From: Bromus sterilis
Lineage: Eukaryota; Streptophyta; Magnoliopsida; Poales; Poaceae
Assembly (NCBI GenBank): GCA_950022295.1
Contig: OX465597.1
Location: forward strand, 402,633,016 to 402,697,015
DNA: 64,000 nucleotides
Direction: 5' to 3'
Shown: positions 8,976-20,513 of the stretch, in pieces
How positions within the stretch are numbered: position 1 is the first letter of the stretch
Layout of the letters: every line of letters begins with the position of its first letter
The notes under the pieces: generated by a model
The model's input: only the letters and a program-made list of their open reading frames with translations
Databases searched by the model: none
Told to the model about the DNA's origin: nothing
Translations under genes and position numbers: made by a program

Positions 8976-11577
8976 TGTGCCAATTATAGCCTCATATGAC
9001 AAGGGAAGTGAAAGTTGTGACATGTTGTCTAGAAAACAGATTCTGTCCTCGTGACGAAAAAAATCGTAGAAACTTACCAGTTCATCTTTTTGAGCTGAAT
9101 TTTTTACACAGCGTGCTCTATACAATCACGGAACTTTCATATGTTATGAGTTTTTTTATTTGAGTTGCAGAAGTATCCCAAAAATATTCTTTACTACCTG
9201 TTCTTCTTTTCACAGATTCTGCCACGTTTTGACTCTCCTAACTTTTGCAAACCTTAAGCTTGCTTTTTCTTTGCAAAAACTTTTTGGCAATCTTGAGAAA
9301 CAGTAGCTCTTTAAGAATATATTTATTTTCAGTAGAGGAAAATTATTTTAATAGGGTACTAACCTCTCTAATCAGCTTATGATGAGTTGTGTATGAAGGA
9401 AGTTTTCAAGTGTGCGATGGAAGATGATGAAAGAAGATCCTGGAGTGTCAAACGCTCAAGCTTGGGGATGCCCATGTGCGCCCCCAATAAATATTCAAGG
9501 AGACTCAAGTGTCTAAGCTTGGGGATGCCCCCGTGCATCCCCTTCTTCATCAACAATTATCAGTCCGTCCCTCGTTGCACTATATTTTTACCACTTCATG
9601 CGTTATGTGCTATGCTTGGAGCCTCTCGCTCTTTACTTTTCTTAGATTTGTTTTTGCTTTGTTTCCTGTTATAACAAGTTAGACCCCATCTTTCTTTTGT
9701 GTGGGAGAGAAACACGCTCCGCTTGAACTAGAAGTCCTCGTAGGATTTACATGCTTATTCTCTTAGCTGTGAGTTGTTCTTTTTCTTTTCTTAGCTGCTA
9801 CCCTGTTTAGTTGTTGTGCTTTAGTTTTCTTCTAGAGCTTTTGTTTTGTCTTAGGTTGAACTTTCTATAGATTGCATGTTTTATCTTGTTATATAGTTTG
9901 CCTGTTGCACTGAGTTTTGTGTCTTGAATAGAAAGTAGGTAGATGAAGTTGCTATTCTCTTTGTAGTAGTAACTTGCAATAGTTTTGAGGTATTGACTAG
10001 AGTAATGTTTGAAATTTTTGTGTCAAGCGCTCGAGCCTATTAGTGATAGATGTCGTATTTTGGGCAATCCGTGTGATTTTCGAAAACCAAAAACCCCTGT
10101 TGAGAACTCTACCTACTAGATGGATCACTAACCTCTGGAGGGTTCAAATATTAGAGTACACTCACGTACCATGAGTCGACGATGCGCAAGGATAACCAAA
10201 CCCCCATATTCTCCTCCTCGAGGTACTTGTCTCTTTGTGAACCTCCTGATTAGATTGAGAGTTACCGATAATAAGTGCATGAGTTCTTCAGACTAATGTG
10301 AGTATTCGAAAGTTCACACTTCCACCCACCTATACTTTTTCTAGCCTCTTCGGTATCGTGCATTGCCCTTTCTCACCTTGAGAGTTGGCGCATACTTCGC
10401 CGGTGCATCCAAACCCTTGGCACGATACGCTCTGTCATCATAAGCCTCCTTATATATTTCCTCAATACAGCCGCCATACCTACCTACAAGGCATTTCCAT
10501 AGCCTTTCCAAGATACATTCCCATGCAACATCCACCTTCTCATGACTTGATCCTCATGTCATACATTTGCATCATGATAGTTATGTCTTCTTTATGTGAG
10601 TACCTTTGTAAAGTGTGAAAGATCTCCTATATTCTTGTAAAATATAGAGTGTTGCCCCTAAAGTGAGGAAAAGATCCCAAAGAGGACAAATGAGACTTAA
10701 ATAGAAAGAGCCATTGAGCACACAAAAAATAGAAAAAAGAGAAAAATAAAAATAAAAAGAGAGGAGGCACACTACTATTCCTTTTGAGAGATCCACACTA
10801 GTACTTCATCCTCTATCCCTTGTACTCCATAGAGATCATCATACATGCATATAGCTATGTGGGGACCCTTCACACTATAGAACTTGGCTTGTATATTCCA
10901 ATGATGAGCCTCCTCAAAAGATCTCTAGGTCTTCATGAGCAAGCAAGTTAGATGCACCCCCACTAGTACCCTTGGAGAGCTTTTAGCTCATATGTGCATC
11001 CGTTGCATGGAAATACCTACTCCTCACATCATATCTATCATATGGCCTTCACTCGCCTATGATTGTCCTCATTGATGTGAGCCTTTCACTCCTTTTTGTC
11101 TTCTTCCTCTCCCTTCTTTCTGTTTCGCCTTTTAGGTGTCAACTTTCTTGCTCACGCTCATCCATTGCATGAGTGCTCAAAATATCGAAAGGGAGTGGAT
11201 CAGTTTGACTTGTACCTGACTAGTGGTCTGGGGACGAGTCCAGATAAGAATCCAAAGGAGACCAAGTGTGAAACTTTAGTAGATAGTAGTTCTCAACAAC
11301 TATTTTTTATCTCGTGTTCCCTATCCCCTTTCTTGCACGCAAACACCATCTGGAGACATTCGAGTCACGGACAGCGAGTACTCTTGCACCTTTTGTTCTT
11401 TTGTTGCTTATGTCAATGCCAATATAGACTCTTGCTTGTTAAGAATTGAATTGAATTTCATGATTTGACTGCTTTACTTAAAAGGTCCTTATATGGTTGT
11501 GTGGCATGTCACCACAGAAATTATGCTTGTTATCATTTCCCTACTCGAGGACGAGCAGGAATTAATCTTGGGGATGT
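8976..11577 (+). repeat. 3' internal domain of element C (non-coding)
   Basis: This is a second, tandem copy of the domain at 6967-8941, offset about 2670 bp, and complete where the first is truncated. It is homologous to 15228-17918 in B and, reversed, to 23409-26060 in F. Two internal PPT-like strings (aagcttggggatg) are at 9458-9470 and 9515-9527. The terminal PPT is 11564-11577 (aatcttggggatgt). No credible coding region is present; short ORFs such as 10385-10618 are conserved only because the DNA is. Confidence 0.8.
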
Positions 11578-12176
11578 TGATACGTCCCAAACGTATCTAT
11601 AATTTCTGCTTGCTCCATGCATGTTTTGTGTGACTTTGCCATGTTTTGCTTGAACTTTCATACTCTTTTGAGCATATTTGTACTAACCTATTAACTCAGT
11701 GCACCCAGTTGCCAGAACCTATTTTTTGCTGTTTTTGTATTTCAGGTTTTCCGGCCATTAAAAGTGCCAAATAAATCCCGGGAAAATTATATAAAAAATC
11801 AGCGACCCGAAAGCTTCCCGAATCACCAAGGAAGGAAGGGGGTTGACCCACCAGGGCCCCAAGAGGGTCCCTGGTGCGGCCCCAGCCTAGGCCGCTCCAG
11901 GAGGCCTCCTGGCTGCCCTGTGGCCCCTCTCGGTGCCCCCTTTGGCCTATATTTACCCCCCCGTGACGGAAACCCCTAATATCGATATGCTATTCCCGTT
12001 CTCCTCTCTGTTCCGCCGTCGCCGCCGTTTCAAGATCGGGGCTGCCAGGAGAAGCTACCCCGGCACCCTGCCGGAAGGAGGAATCCCCTCCGGGAGACCA
12101 TCCATCGCCATGGACGCCTCCCGGATGTGCCGTGAGTAGCCCCCCTTGGACCATGGGTCCGTGACCAGTAGCTATG
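11578..12176 (+). repeat. LTR of element C, first part
   Basis: The LTR starts TGATACGTCCCAAACGTATC immediately after the PPT. It holds a GC-rich segment and a ctatatttaccccc stretch near 11948 that may be its core promoter. It is broken after ...cagtagctatg by insertion of B. Confidence 0.85.
12172..12176. repeat. Target-site duplication of element B (left)
   Basis: ctatg is repeated exactly at 19537-19541 on the other side of B. Confidence 0.9.
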
Positions 12177-13784
12177 TGATACGTCCAAAACGTATCTATA
12201 ATTTCTTCTTGCTCCATGCATGTTTTGTGTGATATTGCTATGATCTAGATACACTTTCATATACTTTTGATCATATTTGGACTAACCTATTAACTCAGTG
12301 CACCCCAGTGCCAGTTCCTGTTTTCTGATGTTTTTCTATTTCAGTTTTCCCCCATATAAAAAGTGCCAAAAATTTTCGGGAAAATTCAGATAAAAACTCA
12401 GCGTGAAGGAAGCTTCGCGAAGAGCCCTGGAGGGGCCAGAGGGGAGCCAGGGGGCCCCAGGCGGCCACCCGACGCAGCCCCACCCTTGGCCGCGCCAGGG
12501 GGGCACCTGGGGCCCCTGGTCCACCTCTGGCTGCCCCCCTTCGCCTATTTATTCTCCGTCACGGGGAAACTCCGAAGACAGAACCCTATTTCGCAAACTC
12601 GCCTCTGTTCCGCCGCCGCCGCGCTTCCGAGATCGGGAGCACCAGAAGACCTCTTCCCGGCACCCTGCCGGAGGGAGGATTGACCTCCAGGAGTCTCCTC
12701 TCCACCATGGATTCTCCCAGGATGTCTCATGAGTAGTTTTCCTTGGACCATGGGTCCATGATCAGTAGCTATGTGATGTTCTCCTCCCCTCTTTGATCTT
12801 CATTGTTTAGACCTCGTGAGCTGCCCTACATGATCGAGGCACCTTTGTAATATTTCTGCTATTGCTATGCTTAGTTTGATGGGATCTGATGGATTATGAG
12901 ATTATGTTCAGATTGTGATAGAGTAATATACTTGGTTTTTATCTCTTATATTTTTGTTCCTAAGTAATTCTTGCATGTTCTCCGTTGCTGTTTATTGCTT
13001 TGGCCAAGTAGTAGGTAGTGACTCCAAGAGGGAACGTTGTGCTCGATTGTGGGTTCATGCCCCCCCGATGACACGCTTGAGTGACAGAAACATGAGTCTA
13101 GGGGATGTGTTGTTGCCACAAGGGGGAAAACAACGGTGCTTGTAACCGCGGTTACAAGGATTGTTTACTTTACGCAAAGTGCTTTTTAATGCAGTTGTCT
13201 GTTAGCATTGCGGTGGGGCTCGCAACTTAATACCAGCGAGATGTTTTGGATAGATATCTCAAGGTGGATGATTAGGAGTAGATGTAGTTGGATTTCGGTC
13301 TACTTATTTTTGCGTACTGCCTGTGCTTTTGAACCTCTTCCTTTCTTTTGTAGCATAGTTAGCATTGCGGTGCGTTCATAATCCTGTCAATTTCCCTTCT
13401 GTAATTTGTTTACCTCGCATAGCAGTTTTATCGTCTTTTGGGAGAGAGACATCACTAGCGAACATCATGTATCCCGGTCCATATCCTTATTACTGTTTCC
13501 ACGCTATCTTTACTTTAGTGCTTTTACTTGCTATCATTATCTCTTGTGTTTTACCCTTTGTAAACAACAAGACCGGAGAGATTGATAACCTCTCTGAACT
13601 TCGTTGGGAACAAAGTTATCTGTGTCTGTGTGCAGGTCCACGTCAGTCGCGTCACTGACACCTACTTATCATCTCTGGAGTCCTACTGGAGACAAACCTT
13701 GGTATCTTCACCGAGGGAAACTTGCTGTTGCGCTACATCTCCACCTTCCACTTGGGGTAACCAACGAAGGGCGAGAAGCCATCA
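12177..13784 (+). repeat. 5' LTR of element B
   Basis: Starts TGATACGTCCAAAACG and ends GAAGCCATCA, ten bases before the PBS. A GC-rich block (12430-12540) precedes ctatttatt (12545-12553), a possible TATA element. Short ORFs across the GC-rich block are not supported as genes because they recur in every LTR copy and have no domain. Confidence 0.9.
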
Positions 13785-13794
13785 AGCGAATTTT

Positions 13795-13812
13795 TGGCGC
13801 CGTTGCCGGGGA
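13795..13812 (+). other. Primer binding site, tRNA-Asp type
   Basis: tggcgccgttgccgggga is the complement of the 3' end of plant tRNA-Asp, the primer used by Athila-lineage elements. It lies ten bases after the LTR end. Confidence 0.9.
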
Positions 13813-13960
13813 CTCCGAGTGCTAAGATAGGGGAGTTGCACACTACCCTTTACCTTTGTTTTTTTAGTCTTGTTAGTTTACCTTTTAGTTTTTATCTTTG
13901 TGTCTTTTATCAAAAATACCAAAAATACCTGTTCCCTTGCTTGCTGATGCTATCTTTACC

Positions 13961-15097
13961 ATGGGTGTTGAACCACCCAAATATGGTAGGATGGACATGT
14001 TTCACTTGGATCGTCTTCGATCAATTTATGCTCGCGCTAAAAACCCAACCGACTTGGTTGAGGGAAAATTATTGGATGAGCATGCTCATTATACGCGGCA
14101 CCGCCTATCTGAGAAAGGGAAAAACTTATGGGACCAAATACAAACTTCTTATTGCCATGCTAAACTTTTGTGCCACATTTATGATTTTACTTGCTGTTCT
14201 AATATAGATCATAAACACCTCCCTTTCCAATGTGAGTTTAATGAAAATGAGATCTTATCTTCTTATGCTAAAGGTGTTTATGATTACTTTGATGTTGAAA
14301 AGATTGAAGAGTTTGTTGCTTTTAAAGCTGCCTATGAGATTGCTTCTTTGATTGAAAAATATCACGATACTATTTTCGAGTCTGAAAACTTTGCAGTTCT
14401 TGCTTATTGCTTCGAGAGTTATACTTCCAATTCTTATATTGAGGATTTTAAAAATAAAATGCTTGCTGCCCAAGAAGAGGCTAATGATTGCTATGAAGAG
14501 GAATCTTATGATTCCGAGGACTCACCTTATACTTCCCTTTCTGATGATTTTGATACTTGCTTTGTTGATGGCCATGATGCCACTATGGATGATGCCTACG
14601 AAGATGAACTTGCTATAGTTCCTTATGTTAAGCATGAAATTGTTGCTATTGCACCCACACTTGATTGTCCTATTATCCTTTTGAAATCTCCAAATCCGAA
14701 GAACTTTTCTCTTATCAAGGCTCAACGTGATGGGTTGTATTTATCTTATCATCCTAAAAACAATACACGTGTGCTTGTAGGTCATGAACAACATGATTTA
14801 TGTGATAGTTATATTCTTGATGTTGTTCATGATGCTACTGAAAATTACTTTGAGAGAGGAAAGTTTGGTTGTAGAAACTTCTATATTACTAAAACTACTC
14901 TTTTTATGTTGAAAGTTTTGAAGTTGCTCTTGTTCCACCTTCCTATGCATGTCACTTTGTGCTTCTTTGATTTATTTCCTTACGAGACGCCTATGCATAG
15001 GAAGTGGGTTAGGCTTAAATGTGTTTCACATTTTCTTCTTGATGCTCTCTTTTGCTTCAATTCTTATTCTCTTGTGAGCATCTTTCATAATCTTTAA
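13961..15097 (+). CDS. Conserved ORF of unknown function in pol-less element B
   Basis: The ORF is 378 residues from an ATG in good context (accATGgg at 13961); the frame stays open upstream to about 13898 but without an ATG. The first part is mixed and partly helical (PPKYGRMDMFHLDRLRSIYA, then LVEGKLLDEHAHYTRHRLSE). The middle is acidic (EEANDCYEEES...). The C-terminal half is hydrophobic and Cys/His-containing (VGHEQHDLCDSYILDVVHDA, FGCRNFYITKT, then leucine-rich). There is no CCHC knuckle, DTG protease or RT motif. Its place directly after the PBS is that of gag, so it may be a derived gag-like or packaging factor; this is inference. Element F carries a broken homologue with the same C-terminal blocks. 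The intact frame across nearly 380 codons in an otherwise inactive region argues for past selection or youth. Confidence 0.65.
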   Translation: MGVEPPKYGRMDMFHLDRLRSIYARAKNPTDLVEGKLLDEHAHYTRHRLSEKGKNLWDQIQTSYCHAKLLCHIYDFTCCSNIDHKHLPFQCEFNENEILSSYAKGVYDYFDVEKIEEFVAFKAAYEIASLIEKYHDTIFESENFAVLAYCFESYTSNSYIEDFKNKMLAAQEEANDCYEEESYDSEDSPYTSLSDDFDTCFVDGHDATMDDAYEDELAIVPYVKHEIVAIAPTLDCPIILLKSPNPKNFSLIKAQRDGLYLSYHPKNNTRVLVGHEQHDLCDSYILDVVHDATENYFERGKFGCRNFYITKTTLFMLKVLKLLLFHLPMHVTLCFFDLFPYETPMHRKWVRLKCVSHFLLDALFCFNSYSLVSIFHNL

Positions 15098-17904
15098 GCC
15101 TAGCTAATGGCTCTAAAGAAGCGCTTTTCGGAGGCAGCCCACAACGAATTAGGTTTCTTTTTTGCTTTTGTTGTGTCTTGATGTTTGTTAATACTGTAGC
15201 AACATCATTGTATCTTTATTTTTCAGCTTTGTGCCAAGTTATAGCCTCTTACGGCAAGGGAAGTAAAAGTTGTGACATGCTGTCCAGAAAATAGATTCTG
15301 TCCCCGTGACCAGAAAAATTCCGTAAAAATCCCAGTTCATCTTTTTGATCTGAAATTTTTACACAGTATGCTCTATACAATTACGAAACTTCTGTATGTT
15401 CTGAGTTTTTTTATTTGAGTTGCAGAAGTGCCCCTAAAAAATTCTTTACTACCTGCTGTTCTGTTTTTCACAGATTCTGCCACGTTTTGTCTCTCCTAAT
15501 TTTTGCAAACCTTAAGCTTTCTTTTTCTTTGCAAAAACTTTTTGGCACTCTTGAGAAACAGTAGCTCTTCAAGATTATCTTTATATCCAGTGGGAAAAAT
15601 TATTTATTAAGGGTACTAACCTCTCTAATCAGCTTATGATGAGTTATGTATGAAGGGAGTTTTCAAGTGTGCGATGGAAGATGATGAAAGAAGATCCAGG
15701 AGTGTCAAGCGCTCAAGCTTGGGGATGCCCCCATGCATCCCCAAAAAATAGTCAAAGAGACTCAAGCGTCTAAGCTTGGGGATGCCCCCGTGCATCCCCT
15801 TCTCCATCAACAGTCATCAGTTCATCCTTCGTCTCACTATATTTTTATCACTTCATGCGTTATGTGCTATGCTTGGAGCGTCTCGCTCTTAGGTTTAGTT
15901 TTTAGTTTTCTTTAGCTTTGCTTTCTGTTCATAACAAGTTAGACCCCTTCTTACTTTGTGTGGGAGAGAAACACGCTCCACTTTCAAAATTTAGAACACA
16001 TCATAGGATTCTTCATGCCTATCTTTCTGCTGTTGTGTGTTCTTTATCTTTTCATAGCTACTGCCATGTTTAGTTTTAGTTTTAGTTTGTCTTTAGCAAG
16101 AGCCTTGGCTTTTGTTTAGTTTGTTGCTGGAACTCGTTTTAGTTTTCATGTTTATCTTGTTAAAGAGAGTTGGTTGTTGCACTGAGTTGTGTCTTGTCTT
16201 GAAAGTAGGTAATTGAGGTTGCTATTTTCTTCTAGTAGTAACTTGCAATAGTTTTGAGGTATTGATGTGAGTAATATTTGAACTTTTGGTGTCAAGAGCT
16301 CTATCCTATTAGTGATAGGTGTCTTATTTTGGGCAATCCGTGTTTATTTTTCAAAACCTACAAAACTAGTTGAGAACTCTAGCTACTAGATGGATCACTA
16401 CTCTTCTGAGGAGTCGAATATTAGAGCACACTCACGTACCATGAGTCGAGGATGCGCAAGGATAACCAAACCCCCATACACTCCTCCTCGGGGTACTTGC
16501 CTCTTTGTGAACCTCCTTATTAGATTGAGAGTTACCGATAATAAGTGCATGAGTTCTTCGGACTAATGTAAGTATTGAAAGTTGACACTTCCACCTTCCC
16601 ATATTTTGCTCGCCTCTCCCGTGCCGTGCATTGCATTCTTCTCACTCCGAGAGTTGGTGTCCACCTTCGCCGGTACATCCAAACCCTTGGCATGATACGC
16701 TCTGTCACCATAAACCTCCTTATATCTTTCCTCAAAACAGCCACCATACCTACCTATCAAGGCATTTCCATAGCCTTTCCGAGTTACATTGCCATGCAAC
16801 TTCCACCTCTTCATGACTTGATCTTCATGTCATACATGTTCCTGCTACACTGGTAGCGACATACCTTGCGTACATCATGTTAGTTACATCTTCTTTATGA
16901 TTTTGAGTACCTTGTAAAGTGTGAAAGATCTCCTTTACCGTCTTGTAAATTAGAGTGTTGCCCTTCAGTGAGGAAAAGATCCCAAAGTGGACACATCAAA
17001 AGATCCCAAAGAGGACAAATGAGAGTTAAATAGAAAGAGCCATTGAGGCCACCAAAAAATACAAAAAATAGAAAAAAGAGAAAAATAAATAAAAAGAGAG
17101 AAAGGGGCAACACTACTATCCTTTTGAGAGATCCACACTAGTATTCCCTTTATATCCTTGTACTCCATAGAGATGATCTTCATGCATATAGTTATGTGGG
17201 GACATTCACACTATAGAACTTGGCTTGCATATTCCAAGGATGAGCCTCCTCAAACGAGCTCTAGGTCTTCATGAGCGAGCAAGTTAGATGCACCCCCACT
17301 AGTTCCTTTGGAGAGCTTCTTAGCTCATATGTGCATCCGTTGCATGGCAATCCCTACTCCTCACATCATATCTATCATTTGGCATCTCTTGCCTATGATT
17401 GTCCTCATTGATGTGAGCCTTTCTCATCCTTTTTGTCTTCCTCCTCCACCATATTTCTATCTTTGCCATCCTAAGTGTCAACTCTCGTGCTTACGCTCAT
17501 CCATTGCATGAGTGCTGAAAATATTGAAAAAGGAGTGGATCAAATTGACTTGTACCTGGCTAGTGGTCTGGGGACGAGTCAAGATAAGATTCCAAAGAGG
17601 ACCAAGTGTGAAACTTTAGTAGATTGAGTTCTCAACACAAAAATACTTTTTTCTCGTATTCCCTATCCCCCTTCTTCCACGCAAACACCATTTGGAGACA
17701 TTCGAGTCACGGACAGCGAGAGCTCTTGCACCTAATGTTCTTTTGTTACTTGTTTCAATGCTAATATAGACTCTTGCATGTTATGACTTGAATTGAATCG
17801 CTAACCTTGATTGCTTTACTTTTCAAAGTTCTTTTATGGTTGCTAGCATATCACCTCAAAAATTATGCTATTATCATTTACCTACTCGAGGACGAGCAGG
17901 AATT
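15098..17904 (+). repeat. 3' internal domain of element B (non-coding)
   Basis: About 2.8 kb lie between the ORF and the PPT without supported genes. The domain is homologous to 8976-11577 and, inverted, to F. PPT-like strings occur at 15715-15727 and 15772-15784. A purine-rich, A-rich run is near 17055-17105. Confidence 0.75.
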
Positions 17905-17918
17905 AAGCTCGGGGATGT
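17905..17918 (+). other. Polypurine tract of element B
   Basis: aagctcggggatgt abuts the 3' LTR and would prime plus-strand synthesis. It has one pyrimidine change relative to the family form aagcttggggatgt. Confidence 0.75.
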
Positions 17919-19536
17919 TGATACGTCCAAAACGTATCTATAATTTTTGCTTGTTCCATGCATGTTTTGTGTGATATTGCTATGATCTAGATACACTTTC
18001 ATATACTTTTGATCATATTTGGACTAACCTATTAACTCAGTGCACCCCAGTGCCAGTTCCTGTTTTCTGCTGTTTTTCTATTTCAGTTTTCCCCCATATA
18101 AAAAGTGCCAGAAAAATTCGGGAAAATTCAGATAAAAAATCAGCGTGAAGGAAGCTTCGAGAAGAGCCCTGGAGGGGCCAGAGGGGATCCAGGGGGGCCC
18201 AGGTGGCCACCCGGCACGGCCCCACCCCTGGCCGTACCAGGGGGGGCGCCTGGGGCCCCTGGTCCACCTCTGGCTGCCCCCTTCGCCTATTTATTCTCCG
18301 TCACAGGGAAACTCCGAAGACAGAACCCTATTTCGCAAACTCGCCTCTGTTCCGCCGCCGCCGCGCTTCCGAGATCGGGAGCACCAGAAGACCTCTTCCC
18401 GGCACCCTGCCGGAGGGAGGATTGACCTCCGGGAGTCTCCTCTCCACGATGGATGCTCCCCGGATGTCTCGTGAGTAGTTTTCCTTGGACCATGGGTCCG
18501 TGATCAGTAGCTATGTGATGTTCTCATACCCTCTTTGATCTTCATTGTTTAGACCTCGTGAGCTGCCCTACATGATCGAGGCACCTTTGTAATATTTCTG
18601 CTGTTGCTATGCTGAGTTTGATGGGATCTAATGGATTATGAGATTATGTTCAGATTGTGATAGAGTAATATACTTGGTTTTTATCTCTTATATTTTTGTT
18701 CCTAAGTAATTCTTGCATGTTCTCCGTTGCTGTTTATTGCATTGGCCAAGTAGTAGGTAGTGACTCCAAGAGGGAACGTTGTGCTCGATTGTGGGTTCAT
18801 GCCCCCCGATGACACGCTTGAGTGACAGAAACATGAGTCTAGGGGATGTGTTGTTGCCACAAGGGGGAAAACAACGGTGCTTGTAACCGCGGTTACAAGG
18901 ATTGTTTACTTTACGCAAAGTGCTTTTTAATGTAGTTGTCTGTTGCTTTGGGTTTACACTTTGGGTGGGGCTCGCAACTTAATACCAGCTTGTTGTTCTG
19001 GATAGATATCTCAAGGTGGATGATTAGTTGTAGATGCAGTTGGATTTCGGTCTACTTATTTTGGCGTACTGCCTATGCTTTTGAACCTCTTCCTTTCTTT
19101 TGTAGCATAGTTAGCATTGTGGTGCGTTCATAATCCTGTCAATTGCCCTTCTGTAATTTGTTTACCTCGCATAGCAGTTTTATCGTCTTTTGGGAGAGAG
19201 ACATCACTAGCGAACATCACGTATCCCGGTCCATATCCTTATTACTGTTTCCACGCTATCTTTACTTTAGTGCTTTTACTTGCTATCATTATCTCTTGTG
19301 TTTTACCCTTCGTAAACAACAAGACCGGAGAGATTGACAACCTCTCTGAACTTCGTTGGGAACAAAGTTATCCGTGTCTGTGTGCAGGTCCACGTCAGTC
19401 GCGCCGCTGACACCTACTTATCATCTCTGGAGTCCTACTAGAGACAAACCTTGGTATCTTCACCGAGGGAAACTTGCTGTTGCGCTACATCTCCACCTTA
19501 CACTTGGGGTAACCAACGAAGGGCGAGAAGCCATCA
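17919..19536 (+). repeat. 3' LTR of element B
   Basis: Starts TGATACGTCCAAAACG and ends GAAGCCATCA, then the TSD. It is collinear with 12177-13784, with scattered substitutions and small indels. Confidence 0.9.
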
Positions 19537-19541
19537 CTATG
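19537..19541. repeat. Target-site duplication of element B (right)
   Basis: ctatg, matching 12172-12176; the interrupted LTR of C resumes directly after it. Confidence 0.9.
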
Positions 19542-20075
19542 TGATGTACTCCTTCCCTATTTGTGCTTTCACTTTCGAGATCTCGTGAGCTGCCTCACAT
19601 GATCGAGGCACTTTTGTAGTTTTCTGTGTTGCTATGCTGAGTTTGCTGGGATCTGATGGATTATGAGATTATGTTCAGATTGTGATGAGTAATATATTTG
19701 GTTCTCTTTTATGTTTGTGTTCTTTAGTAAATTCTTGCATGTTCTCCGTTGCCGTATTTTACTTTGGCCAAGATATTTGTTTCAACTCCAAGAGGGAGCG
19801 TTATGCTTGATTGTGGGTTCAGCCCCTTGATGTCTAGCTTGAGTGACAGAAACATGAGACTAGGGGATGTGTTGTTGCCACCATGGATAAAACAACGGTG
19901 CTTGTACCTACGGGTGCAAGGATTGTTTACTTTACGCAAAGGTCTTTTTTTAATGCAATTGTCTGTTGCTTTTAGTTTACACTTTGGGTGGGATTCGCAA
20001 CTTAATACCAGCGAGATGTTCTGGATAGATTCTTAGTAGATGCAGATCGATTTCGGTCTACTTACCTTGGCGTAC
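19542..20075 (+). repeat. LTR of element C, second part
   Basis: This continues the LTR broken at 12176 (tgatgtactccttccc...), and its course can be followed in the homologous B and F LTRs. It stops inside the LTR at ...ggcgtac, where the D LTR begins; cgtac is the likely target site. Confidence 0.8.
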
Positions 20076-20513
20076 TGATACGTCCAATACAGATCTATAA
20101 CTTCTGCTTGCTCCATGCCTCTTTTGTGTGATATTGCTATGATATTGATGCACTTCCATACACTTTTGATCATATTTGGACTAACCTATTAACTCAGTGC
20201 ACCCCAGTGCCAATTCCTGTTTTCTGCTGTTTTTGTATTTCAGGCTTTCCCATTATTTAAAGTGCCAGAAATTTTTCGGGAAAAATATAGGAAATATCAG
20301 CGTACGGGAACCTTCTAGAAGAGCCCTAGTCGGGACAGAGGGGAGCCAGGGGTGGCCCAGGCGGCCACCTGGCGTGGCCACCCCCTAGGCCGCGCGAGGG
20401 GGGGGCCCTGGGCCCCTGGTCCACCTCTGGCTGCCCCCCTTCGCCTATTTATTCCCCATGACGAGAAACCCTCGGGGACAGAACACTTTTTCGCGATCTC
20501 TCCTCTGTTCCCC
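20076..20513 (+). repeat. Element D: start of a related LTR, cut by element E
   Basis: Starts TGATACGTCCAATACAGATC and includes the GC-rich block and tatttattcccc of this LTR group. It ends at ...ctgttcccc, where the inverted E LTR (tgataaccc) begins. The rest of D is not in the window. No gene is present. Confidence 0.7.

Larger units (their letters stand above)
12177..19536 (+). mobile_element. Element B: complete pol-less LTR retrotransposon (Athila group, LARD-like)
   Basis: This 7360-bp element has LTRs of 1608 and 1618 bp, a tRNA-Asp PBS, one ORF, a long non-coding 3' domain, a PPT and a perfect 5-bp TSD (ctatg). It encodes no protease, RT, RNase H or integrase, so it can only have moved with enzymes from another element. 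The LTRs differ by a few percent plus small indels (seen near 13200 versus 18943), so the insertion is not very recent. The sequence style resembles Triticeae families of the Sabrina/WHAM/Derami kind, but the name is unverified. Confidence 0.88.
8976..20075 (+). mobile_element. Element C: Athila-group non-autonomous retrotransposon, 3' part, split by B
   Basis: The 3' internal domain (8976-11577) leads through a PPT to an LTR that starts TGATACGTCCCAAACG at 11578. The LTR is interrupted after 12176 by element B and resumes after the duplicated ctatg at 19542. It stops at 20075, where another LTR start (D) follows. The 5' LTR, PBS and ORF of C are missing. Its LTR belongs to the same subfamily as that of F and differs from that of B. 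Confidence 0.75.

Noticed and set aside
12363..12732. Overlapping 100-residue ORFs in GC-rich LTR sequence (also 18105-18474, 22754-23160, 28594-29225)
   Set aside because: They follow the GC-rich LTR block in every copy, in several frames, with no domain; GC content removes stop codons.
13795..13812. tRNA gene fragments (also at 27578, 35924, 49959)
   Set aside because: Only the 12-18 bases complementary to tRNA 3' ends are present, placed next to LTR ends; they are primer binding sites, not tRNA genes.
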